Below are positions 11,709 to 21,083 of a DNA stretch of 64,000 nucleotides, in pieces; the stretch's first letter is position 1, and each line of letters starts with the position of its first letter. The position numbers and the translations under genes are program-made. Source of the stretch: Floccularia luteovirens (lineage: Eukaryota > Basidiomycota > Agaricomycetes > Agaricales > Squamanitaceae); contig VSJF01000002.1 of the NCBI GenBank assembly GCA_009739215.1, positions 992,001-1,056,000 on the forward strand. The letters run 5' to 3'. The notes under the pieces were generated by a model. The model made no database searches, was not told the origin of the DNA, and saw nothing but the letters and a program-made list of their open reading frames with translations.

Positions 11709-13741
11709 TCAATTAGCAAATGCCTGTATGCCAGTCATGGCCTTCCCCAGTATGAGAGCATGAATATCCTATCAAAATGTGATGTCAGAGTTTAGTTGAT
11801 AAGGGAGTGTCGATAACGTACGTTAGTTCCTAATGATTGGACGAGTTTGACTCAAACGTTAATGAGAGATAAAGAGAAAAGTTAGCATCACCTGCCTTCA
11901 TAAGTGTTTGTAACTTGTAAATTCGCTACATGACGCCCGACATGATACCTGGATTATCAGTGTCGTGGTAAGAACTGATGAATGGTTGAAATAAATCATA
12001 ACATACTCATCAGCACACGCGTTTCCACCGAGTATATCGAGAATAATTCTGGATTGCTGCAATGCCTTCCCACAGTTATTCCTCTTTATCATGCTAATCA
12101 TCTCTGGTGCTAGTTGTCCTTGCTCCTTCAACCTTCCCACCTGTAAGCTTGCCTGAAGTCCAAGAGCAACTTCTGTTTGTGCATCAACTAGTTTCTTCTG
12201 TACAAGTTGAAAAGATGCAAGTGGCCGCTTGAATTGGTGACGTTCAAGGGCGTACTCTCTGGTGCGGTGAATACAGTCTTCCAAAGCACCCATTACTCCC
12301 CACGAGATACCGTATCTAGTGTTTCATTCATTAGTATCTTAGTGAATCAAGGGAAGGTTACAACCACCTAGCAGAATTTAAACAGGAAAACGGAGAACTT
12401 AAACCTTTAGATTTGGGTAGTAGAGCATCATGGGAAACGCGAACTGAATCCATGAAAACGGAACCTGTTAGCGAAACACGTAGTGCAAGCTTGTTCTTGA
12501 TTGGTGGTGCTGAGAGTCCTTTCATACCCTGTTAAATTAGTTTGGTAACATGTTATTGAATAAGATTCTTTGCATGACTAACCTTCTTAAGAATAAAACC
12601 ACGGATACGATCATCCCATTTACATTTCGCCCATATTATGAAAATATCCCTATCTGTGGGGTAAGAGTTAGTGGAGGTGTAAAAATGAAAAACTTACGCT
12701 ACAGGCGCATTTGTGATCCATGTTTTGCTGCCATTCAAGATAAAACCACCATCCACTTCTTCAGCAACAGTCTCCATTCCAGCAGGATCTGAACCGTGAT
12801 TAGGTTCAGTCAAGCCCTATAACACAAGTTAATAATGCTATATGAGTGAGCAGATCTCTGAATATTGACAAAGGCACCAATTATTTCACCCTTTGCTGTC
12901 AGAGTAGCGTGAATTCGGTATTTTAAGCTTATGGCTCGCAAGTTATCACCAACCTAAGCGTGGCAGATACGTCTCTTTTTGAGATTCTGAGCCAAATTCA
13001 TTGATTGGGTGCATAACAAGTGATGACTGGACTGAAGATGTTGAACGGTAACCAGAGTCAACCCTATTATTTTATGTCAGAAATGCATATATACATCTAG
13101 GTGAATCTCTTACCGCTCCAGTTCCCGTGCCACAAGCCCATATGCAACATTACTAGTGCCTGCGCAGCCATATCCTTTGATAGTTGGGCCGAGCAAACCA
13201 AGCTTCCCCATTTCAGGTAGAATGTCATGGTTGAATTCTGGTGGAGAAGGTTAACTTACGAGGAGGGAAGAAAGGCTGCTACACACCTTCCGTTCGCCAC
13301 CCATGTAATACGCGAGGCAAAAGGTTCTCCTGTAGTATGTAAGTCGACTCGTTTGGCAGTTTATTCGGGGCTTAATATCTGACCTGGCAGTATTGATGTG
13401 CAGTATCACTAGAAGAGGACCAGACATTGAGGAAAGCGTAGATATATCGGAATATACTCACCGAATTGCAATTTCTTCCTCCGTTAGCAGGGATTCGAGG
13501 TTGAATGAGTCCTGAGTGTAAGGATTATCCACTGCATGGCATATGGTTTCGTAGTATTCGCACCTCCCAATCAAATTTAACAAATCCTGACGTTCAAATC
13601 ATTTAAAGGTGTGTTGTACTGGAAGAATACGGAACACAAACCAGAGGCGAACCGTTTACTTGACACTACCGGTATTTTAACATGTTTCAAACATGTACTC
13701 GCAAATATCGCACTGTTTTTGTTACGAATGATATGTAGCAT
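11709..13741 (-). CDS. Glutaryl-CoA dehydrogenase, mitochondrial
   Basis: This FAD flavoprotein of the mitochondrial matrix converts glutaryl-CoA to crotonyl-CoA in lysine and tryptophan breakdown, passing electrons to ETF. The ATG at 13741 opens a basic presequence ([20 protein letters not shown]) without acidic residues, a good import signal. It is followed by KFDWED and LTEEEIAIR, the usual GCDH N-terminus. The C-terminal domain has [20 protein letters not shown] and [14 protein letters not shown]. The catalytic loop reads [17 protein letters not shown], where the Glu of TYEG is the family's catalytic base. The codons for this loop are split over an 8-base microexon (11822-11829). The stop is at 11709. 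The gene has many introns (ten or more). It lies tail-to-tail with the polymerase, 150 bases apart. It appears intact if the microexon is accepted. Confidence 0.9.
11822..11829 (-). other. Predicted 8-base microexon of glutaryl-CoA dehydrogenase
   Basis: On the minus strand GAACTAAC is preceded by ATTAG and followed by GTACGT. Joined to the upstream exon ending ACTTATGAAG (11896) and the downstream exon starting GATATTCATG, it gives TYEGTNDIH in frame. Without it the conserved loop is out of frame. The upstream intron (11895-11830) would start with GC rather than GT. Confidence 0.75.
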
Positions 13742-13970
13742 GTTCTGGAGAGGAGCAAGAGTGTGCTGAGTAAATATTCAAGTATCCAAGTATTTAAATA
13801 TGACAGTAAGATCCGGAAGTGGGGACACTACATTGCCGACTAATTCTCCAACATCATGTGATCGCGGCTCAGATCAAATAGATTTTAGAAATGTATATTG
13901 GCTCATATCTAAGTGAATGCATGTAGAACATATCATACGGCAATATACGATGCGAGGGAAATAACAACTT

Positions 13971-14642
13971 TTATACATTTGATGGATAAAGCATCTACAG
14001 CTCGTAGTTAGATGAATGAAGAGACATATAGAAAAATACAACGTACCACCCGGACACCAGCACCAAAAGCGCGTGGTGGAAGATTGGAACGGAACTTCGA
14101 TCGTACAACCCCTGACGATCCGTGCGGCCTGGTTACACGTCTATAATTTGAATAAATGAGTGCGTTTCCAAAGCCAACACCAGGCAAATGTAACTTACCC
14201 CCAGATTACACGTATTTTTGATCCCTGAATCTCCCTCTTTGCTTTGTATACAAATGCAACCCGCTTGGAAGCCTTATCAAACAAGTCCACAGTATTCATA
14301 GGTGCAAAACATACTTTTCCAAGGTAAAACTGGGCATCCTCCTTAGTTGCTACGCCTTCGATTTGGATTAATGAGGTGTTTGGACGACTGTTGCGTTTAG
14401 CCCGCTTGTGGCCCAACACACGACCTTTGCAGTATAATCTGTAGGTTTACTGTCAACTCAAAACTCGTAGTTGGAAGTGGAGGGGGGGACAAAATCCGAC
14501 GGTGTAGATAATCTTATTTGGGTCCAGCGTCATCCAGAGGAACCCCAGTCCATCCATCCTTTACCCATCTCCACTTTATCCGCAGCGACACCATACAATG
14601 CAAGCCGTATCGAAAAGCACAAACGTACCTTGTCGAACCCAT
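13971..14642 (-). CDS. RPL33: 60S ribosomal protein eL33 (L35Ae family)
   Basis: This is a structural protein of the large cytosolic ribosomal subunit. The start is in a 14-base first exon at 14629-14642 (MGSTR) followed by GTACGT. Exon 2 begins near 14438 and reads [20 protein letters not shown], then [20 protein letters not shown]. Exon 3 continues [20 protein letters not shown]. The next exon has [20 protein letters not shown] and [13 protein letters not shown] 24-base last exon gives MLYPSNV and the stop at 13971. The total is close to the family's usual length of about 107-110 residues, and every conserved block is present. The first intron is unusually long for this window (about 190 bases), a common trait of fungal ribosomal protein genes. 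Neither end exon shows up as an open frame on its own. Confidence 0.95.
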
Positions 14643-15011
14643 CCTTCGAAATGATATGTGCCGATGCCGTCGATAATCTTGAGGGGGGTGTTTTTGTGGC
14701 TTCCCAAATTGCAACCAGAGTTCTGGATCATTCAATACAAACAAGACCAAATATATGACTTAGCAGTATAATAATTAATTAACTATAAATATCCTTAAAA
14801 GTCGTTCGGCAAATTGCGCATCGCTTGCCTATTGAATGAGCGACTTGCTCTGCAACCCGTTAACATTTCGCCAACGGTTCAACGTCAACTTTAGCAATTT
14901 GAACCCAGTGACACAAGCCATATGCGATAATATCAACTTTGAGGCAAGTCTTAGCTATATGTGTTTACTGAAGTTTGTTAAGTATAAGCAAATTATATTT
15001 AAATGTAAATA
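14643..15011. promoter_or_regulatory. Upstream region of eL33 / downstream of the 15 kb gene
   Basis: This 369-base spacer lies between two minus-strand genes. It is AT-rich toward 14,980-15,010. No distinct element was recognised. Confidence 0.35.
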
Positions 15012-16431
15012 TTAATTTAAACCTAGAAATGAAGTAACCTTCGTTAATACCCCAGGCTCTTCCTGCGATTTTGGTTGCCTCCTTTTGATACGCTTCTTTT
15101 GTTCTATAGGCATATCTACTACCACAGGATTCTTCTTAGGCTTTCCCTTCAGTTGCCGCGATATCTTTCGTGCTGCTTTTAGCTGTTCCTGCAATTCCTT
15201 TTGGTAAACAGTGTCTTCTTGTTTATTGAAGTGTTTTAGTGTAGTGACTTGGGATAAATATGCAGAAGAGGCGACATCAGAATTTGTGGGAGGTGACGAT
15301 ACATTTTGGTCGTTCCCTATTGTGGGTGGCAGGACTGGCGGGGAGGATGATTGTGGTGAATCTAGTCTGTTGAAGGGAGTGGTGGTTGGTGAAGAATCTA
15401 AAGGAGATTCAGATGGTAATTGTGAACTCTGAATGGTCGGATGGTCTTCATCAGGGGTGAGCTGAGGTTTCTGCTCGGATTTTGAAGTGTCTTTGGCCTC
15501 TAAAGATGTTTCCGATAGATCCTGGTTTCCTGGTTTGATCTCGAAGGGGTTTTCCAGCCTGTAATATTGGGAGTAATATCGTAGACAACTACGCATGCGA
15601 ACATGGTCTAATAGTGAATAGTCGAACAGCTCCGAGTCAGTGATTGGGGCCCAGCTCTCTACAGGCTCTAATTTATGGAAGCCCCCCCATTGTAAGAAAT
15701 TCTGGGCTTGCCTTTGCCTAGTTCGGTAGGCCCAACTGCGGTCCTTGGTTTTCATCCCCATTGCGTAAAGAGCATGCCCTTAATAAACTCATAAACCAAA
15801 GTTGTTAGAGACAGCAATTGACATACTACTTGGTTGGACCCGGAAACTGATTAAACGACTGTCTATGGGGGGTTTCTCGGAGGCTTTGGGGATTGTATCA
15901 TCATGTTCGCCAGCACGTTCGTAAGGCAGCTTCACACTGACTAGTCCTTCGATGTCTGCAAGCCCTATTCCACCGGGATGTTCTGGCGGAGCTTGACATG
16001 GAATGTGGAAAACGTCTCCTTCCTGGGACATGCGAGATGTGGCCTGAACATCACAGAATGCAACTCTCATATGAATCTGGTATTGCGTTTGCAGTTCATA
16101 ATCCTGCCAAAACAAACCAAACTGGTATTTGGATCGTGACAGTGGTATATTCCGGAATAAAACGTACCCTCTTGAACGCAAAATCACGAATAGCTCCATA
16201 CTTTTCCTCCAATGTACGCAGCACAGCGTACGCGTCCGACATAGATTCCATAAACGACCATGTTTTCACGTCAGCAGTGAAGTTTCCATCCACAAATTTC
16301 AGCTTCGGAGCATGAAGGTATACACCATTTCGGCTATTCTTAGTCACTGAAGTGCTTGTCCCCGACGAGATATACCGCGTTGCATGGTGATGGGTCAATA
16401 CCCTTGAAATTCGACTTGGTGACAGGCGCAT
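15012..16431 (-). CDS. Unrecognised protein, probably mitochondrial
   Basis: I do not recognise this family. Three exons join in frame: 16170-16431, about 15829-16110 and 15012-15785, giving roughly 430 residues. The N-terminus is basic and Ser/Thr-rich (MRLSPSRISRVLTHHHATRY), as in mitochondrial presequences. Residues about 40-160 (KLKFVDGNFTADVKTWSFME through YGAIRDFAFKRDY) suggest a compact alpha/beta fold. A conserved-looking aromatic stretch follows (DRSWAYRTRQRQAQNFLQWG, then LRYYSQYYRLENPF). Residues about 260-380 are low-complexity Ser/Pro, and the end is very basic (KGKPKKNP, KKRIKRRQPK). It shares a 195-base divergent promoter with the next gene. Function unknown; the basic tail would suit nucleic-acid or ribosome contact, but that is inference. 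Confidence 0.7.
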
Positions 16432-16626
16432 GCAAAGTCAAAGAGTCCTTTTGCTAATTCGGAGGGAGTTAACGAACAAATTTTATTACATAAATAAAAC
16501 AATTACGCAATACAAAAAGTAGATAAATAAAAACAACAAGTTATGCAAGTATCTCAGCCCCCGCGCACCTTATCATGACTCGTTCCCACCAAACACTCAA
16601 TGGTATCAACAGCTCGACTTTAAGAT

Positions 16627-17239
16627 ATGTCAAAAGAGCCAAAAGTATTGTTTCCGGCCTATAGAAATGCTCTAAGAACACTTGCTGCGCGTACCGGAAC
16701 CCCCTTACCCTCTCTTATACTATCCTTTGGAATTCTCCATGAAGCAACAGCTGTAGCACCACTTATCGGCGTATTTTATGCGTCACGCTCCTTGAGGATT
16801 GGTGAACATGTTGTCAATGCTGTCGTTCATGATGAACCACCATCCAATTTGGCGGCAATTAATTGGGGCCGAGTCAAACTAAAGGGATGGATTCATGAAG
16901 GTGACGAGTGGGCCTCCAGAGTGGGTAGGAGATATGGAATATTTGGATACGAAAAAGGATCTGCGAAACTCATGGACAACGATACCGAAGAAGCGGACAA
17001 AAGTGATCATACATACCACATAAGTGGAGATGTCGCCAATGCTGTTGTTGCATATGGAGTAACAAAAGTTGCTATATCTTGCTCAGTTTCTTAAACAATA
17101 AGTTTGATTTTTCTTTTTTTTCAAGGCAATGCTACCTCTTCGTATCGCGTTTTCATTGTATCTTTCACCCTCGTTCTCTCGTTCCTTCGTCGAACCAATC
17201 CGCCTATCGATTGCCAGTATCTTCCGACGGCGTTCATGA
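16627..17239 (+). CDS. Small conserved fungal protein, function unknown
   Basis: Exon 1 runs from the ATG at 16627 to about 17084 (VAYGVTK). An intron ending in TTTTTTTTCAAG joins it to AMLPLRIAFSLYLSPSF, with the stop at 17239, for about 190 residues. It has two hydrophobic segments: LPSLILSFGILHEATAVAP near residues 25-50, and the C-terminal part starting NAVVAYGVTK. It ends in a basic tail (IFRRRS). The arrangement (hydrophobic helix, charged middle, helix followed by K-x-L-P-x-R) recalls small mitochondrial inner-membrane proteins such as the DUF1279 group, but I cannot place it firmly. Most of the coding sequence lies in one uninterrupted exon, which is unusual for this window. Confidence 0.72.
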
Positions 17240-17767
17240 CTTCTGACTCTTTGGTGTTTGATGTACACCACAGCATCACTAAAACCAAAGACTGCACTTA
17301 CGCAGGACAATTGCCAGCCTTAGTTTACAAGACTCGACAGACTGCATTCTAATATATGATGTCGTTATTCTTCTCATAAAGGAGAATCAAGCAACATGCA
17401 CTAGGTCTATTAAGACGTGTATAATCGTTTCCCAATCACAAGCTGCGTCGTATTTATTTCATGGACCACCTGTTTGTCTGCTGGCCAACTTCTCAGTGCA
17501 AAGGGCTACACATAGATAGCACATTTTATTTGGGATAATGTCAAGGTCCGAATCTTGAATTCTGTTGTTCAAAATGAGAGTCGGAAAAATTCTATGTATA
17601 TGCAGGCGTTAGTTCATTTGAGAATGCAATTATTTGATATATTGTTGGTTCATCACATAACTTCAATTATCCAAACATACTTCAGCTGCACACTCCTGAT
17701 CAAGAACGCGTGTGCCCCGATTAAACTAAATCTTCGTCGTCAGGACGTTCATACGCATTTATCACGC
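17240..17767. other. Spacer before the F-box gene
   Basis: This gap is open in the F-box frame from 17555, but the residues encoded there (for example LVHHITSIIQTYFSCTLLIK) do not look like part of an F-box protein. I treat it as promoter and 5' leader. Confidence 0.4.
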
Positions 17768-19138
17768 ATGGCTTGTGTTGCTGATTTGAGAGAGCCGATC
17801 ACTATCTCCTCATTACCACCCGAACTGTTAGGTGCCATCTTCCAAGAGGCACAACCAAAGCAAACCTCAGACTCCAGATTTCCCTTCGAATTAACGATTA
17901 GCCATGTCTGTAGGCACTGGCGAGTTGTTGCACATTCCACACCTTTACTGTGGACAAGGATAGTAATGAATTCAGAAAAGTCGATGGGGTGCGTTGTCAG
18001 ATATCTAGAATGGTCAACGACATGCCCAATCGACATACGCCTGATCCTCTTCCATTTTGACAAGGCTATCGGTCACGAATCAGATGGCCTTTCGAGGATT
18101 GGGGGCCTGGTTGATGTTATCATCCCACACATCCAGCGGTGTAGAACATTGCTTATACTCACATACTATGAAGAAACTGCCGAACACATTTCGAACCAAC
18201 TTTCTGACCTGCATGCTCCCATCCTAGAACGTTTGCGTATCAACGTTGACTTATTGACAAAGGAAGAGGACTCGGATGACAGTCAAAACTTGGATTTGTC
18301 CCCAATTCAGTTATTCAAACCTGGATCTCCTCGCCTGGCCTTCTTCGAAAACGAAGCATTGAATTGTTTTCCTTCATTGACAAATATCACGACACTTCAT
18401 TTACACAGGATGTACTACGGCGATACAACCATGAAGTATGTGCATTTGTTAAGGATTGCACATGAGGCTCCATCTTTGGAGAACTTATGGATTCGTGGTC
18501 TTATAAACCTGCGTGGATGGCCCGAGGAAGTCAATGGTCAAAACATTGAGATGCACTCCCTGCGCGCTCTCCTACTCTCCGATAGTGCAAGTATGGTAGA
18601 GAAACTTCTGAATTCCCTGAATGCTCCTAAACTCGAGTCCCTCTGGTTCGAGAGCTTTACCGTTTCATCTAGATTTCTACAAATACAAAATTATCCAAGA
18701 TTTCAATCGCTCAAGTATCTCACTGTACAAGAATGTAATACTAGATTTGTTTCCAGATTACCCGTTCTATTCCCATCCATCACCCATCTTCATCTGGCAC
18801 ACCTCCATCTGTATACTATGAGATATTTGCACGAAGCGCTTAGCCCTGCATTTGGTATCCCTTGGCCAAACCTAGAAAAGCTGGCACTCCGAACGAGAAG
18901 TGAAACTCATACCGTTCAGCTGTTCAAGCTGTTTGATACTATCTTCACCAGTCGACGGTATGCTGGTAAACCTATCCGAGAATTCCTTTTTGATGGAGAT
19001 CTTCTACGAGCTATTAAAAAAAAGGCTGGCCCCGAACACAGGCTAATGGAGCTTATGAAGATGGAAGAATTGAGTGTCGAAAACTACAGGGAGCCATGGT
19101 GGGTTATGTCGCACCAGCATACTGCAGACCGTATTTAA
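17768..19138 (+). CDS. F-box protein with leucine-rich repeat-like C-terminus
   Basis: This is a probable substrate receptor of an SCF ubiquitin ligase; F-box proteins bind Skp1 through the N-terminal motif. The F-box reads ISSLPPELLGAIFQEAQP, then ISHVCRHWRVVAHSTPLLWT, a form expanded in Agaricomycetes. The remaining 380 residues have irregular Leu-rich spacing (SLENLWIRGLINLRGWPEE, SLRALLLSDSASMVEKLLN, SITHLHLAHLHLYTMRYLH), consistent with divergent LRRs. I chose the start at 17768 (MACVADL), directly before the F-box; the same frame is open from 17555, giving 527 rather than 456 residues. It is a single exon, unlike most neighbours, which is common in this lineage-specific family. The target is unknown. 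Confidence 0.85.
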   Translation: MACVADLREPITISSLPPELLGAIFQEAQPKQTSDSRFPFELTISHVCRHWRVVAHSTPLLWTRIVMNSEKSMGCVVRYLEWSTTCPIDIRLILFHFDKAIGHESDGLSRIGGLVDVIIPHIQRCRTLLILTYYEETAEHISNQLSDLHAPILERLRINVDLLTKEEDSDDSQNLDLSPIQLFKPGSPRLAFFENEALNCFPSLTNITTLHLHRMYYGDTTMKYVHLLRIAHEAPSLENLWIRGLINLRGWPEEVNGQNIEMHSLRALLLSDSASMVEKLLNSLNAPKLESLWFESFTVSSRFLQIQNYPRFQSLKYLTVQECNTRFVSRLPVLFPSITHLHLAHLHLYTMRYLHEALSPAFGIPWPNLEKLALRTRSETHTVQLFKLFDTIFTSRRYAGKPIREFLFDGDLLRAIKKKAGPEHRLMELMKMEELSVENYREPWWVMSHQHTADRI

Positions 19139-19440
19139 GTGGTGCTATGTGTCAGGCGATGTACAATATGTACTTAGCAGTGATTACCACTGGAGTGGCA
19201 TGTATAAATGTAACGAATTTTAACATCCTTTCTTTAATACGTTAAATCACGGATTTCATACTTAACACAACATTCTAACAACTACGGAACTGGGGTTGAA
19301 CCAGTATTGGGTGTTGAATGTGAACGTTGTAACTTATAATTAGGAGCTGGGAGTGGTTATTACCTGTTTGTTTGTGCTTGGTACAATGACTCTGAATAAA
19401 TTATTGAGATGTGCATTTGTGGTTACACCTTCAATGTTGA
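19139..19440. other. Short spacer between F-box and NFKBIL1-like genes
   Basis: About 300 bases, AT-rich, with a TTCAACCCC-type box at about 19,290 on the minus strand that does not extend into a tRNA cloverleaf. Nothing else was seen. Confidence 0.35.
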
Positions 19441-20607
19441 ATGCCCAAATTGAAGCTCAAACGTACACCGGAAGAAGAAGCTCAGCATAAACTCCGGAAG
19501 CAAAGGAAAAAAGAAGCGAAGAAACGAAAACTCAATCATGAGGCGAAATCCAGGCTTCCGAATGGGTCACCGAAGGGAAAGCGACCTCATGTAAATGACG
19601 ATAGTCACCACCCAAGGAAATGGGCCTCCAGTGACGAGGATGAAGAGGAACAATACAGTCCCCAACCATCGGGTTCTCGATCAAGCGAACATAATGCAGG
19701 TCATAAGCCAGACTTAGATGCCATTCGTGCTGAAATTGAGAACCAACTGTTTCGGGAAAAGATGTTTGAGGCATTAGGAGATGATGAGAGGCTGGACTCG
19801 CTGGAAGCCCAAATGAACGATTTTGCACATATACCAGATCGTTGGAGGACCGATGGAGGAAAGAGGAAATATGGCAATTTATATGACTACGATGACGTTC
19901 TAAAACTAGATCCTCGTACCATGGATGACGAGGAATATGCTGAGTGGGTCAGGGCAGGAATGTACAGGTAAGTTTACGATCAAAGTTTTGTTTCTGTAAC
20001 TCGGTCTGATGTTGCGCAAAGAAAGACTCACGCAGATGAATTTGCGGAGCAGCAACGCAAGAAAGCTGCCCGAGCTGCCCGACAAGCTGAAGCAAAGGCT
20101 CGCAAGGTGGAAACTGCCAAATTAGAGCAAGCTGCTAAGGAAGAGCGGATACGCAAAAAACTCCAGCGAGAGCACGAACAATTCGAGCATGCGAAACGAC
20201 AATATCATGCCAGGTGGAAAGAGATGCTTGCCATTCCTGTTGATACGGAAGCAGTAACAGAAACAGCGACACAACTCCGGTTTGAAGACATCCCATGGCC
20301 GATTGCCAAGATGTACAAACACTTCTCCCAGAAACAGGGGTCGCGAAACGCTGATCAACCTGTTATAACTATGGATGATTTGGTGGAGGAGTCGGTCTCT
20401 GCGTTTCTACTGCGCTTGTCAGACGTTCCCGACGGCGAGAAAGCCAAGGAAAAAAAGGAGATCTTGCGTGAGACGTTCTTACGTTTCCATCCTGATAAAT
20501 TTGAAGGGAGGTTTATGAAGCGGGTGCGAGAAAGTGATCGAGAATTGGTTAGAGAGGCAATAGGTCAGATCAGCCGTATATTGAACGCGCTCACGGCCCG
20601 TACTTAG
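19441..20607 (+). CDS. NFKBIL1-like (IkBL) coiled-coil protein
   Basis: The protein resembles the C-terminal part of NF-kappa-B inhibitor-like protein 1, a nuclear protein linked to mRNA processing in animals; fungal members lack the ankyrin repeats. Two exons (19441-about 19968 and about 20022-20607) join YAEWVRAGMYR to RKTHADEFAEQQRKK. The N-terminus is highly charged (HKLRKQRKKEAKKRKLNHEA), a likely nuclear localisation signal. It is followed by an acidic patch (SSDEDEEEQ) and the conserved FREKMFEALGDDERLDSLEA and IPDRWRTD. A long Lys/Glu/Arg/Ala coiled coil spans the splice. The C-terminus has FEDIPWPIAKMYKHFSQ and a J-domain-like block (LRETFLRFHPDKFEGRFMKR). Length is about 371 residues, and it looks intact. 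Confidence 0.85.
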
Positions 20608-21083
20608 TGTATGATCCCTTGATTCATAAAATATTTCTCTTGGTAGTGTCGCAAGTCGTGGCAGTCGGGAGAATAATTTCTGTAGTATAAGAACATAGAC
20701 TGTAGTTGATTAAGTATACTGTAGAGATAGACGTTGGACACTAGAACAATGAGAACTGACGGACTCGAGAATCAGCAAAGAGAAATTTAAATTATTTTTT
20801 GTTTTGTGTCCCAAAAAGGAAATCAACCTAAAAATGCAGCAAAAGAAATTTAGATTTCTTGTTGTTCTTTATATCTCCCCAACCCTTCCAATCTCCACTC
20901 TCCGAAACACCGCCTCTCCTTTCTCTGTCTCTACCATCGTTTTTGAAGCTCAACAGTCTTCAGACAACACGCTCACTCAATACAGTCTTTGATATACACA
21001 CGGCCCTAGTAGCCCGCTCGACGACAACAATCTCACCACCTCATCACCCATCCTGAAGGCAACTCTGGACAACATCACCCGTC
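20608..21083. promoter_or_regulatory. Promoter region of the CSC1/OSCA-like gene
   Basis: A TTTATATC element near 20,868 is followed by a long CT-rich tract (about 20,873-20,950) and then the ATG at 21084. Pyrimidine-rich tracts between TATA and start are typical of strongly expressed fungal genes. The pairing of these elements is inference. Confidence 0.45.

Noticed and set aside
17555..17767. N-terminal extension of the F-box protein
   Set aside because: The frame is open, but the encoded residues lack resemblance to F-box protein N-termini and the ATG at 17768 is placed directly before the motif.
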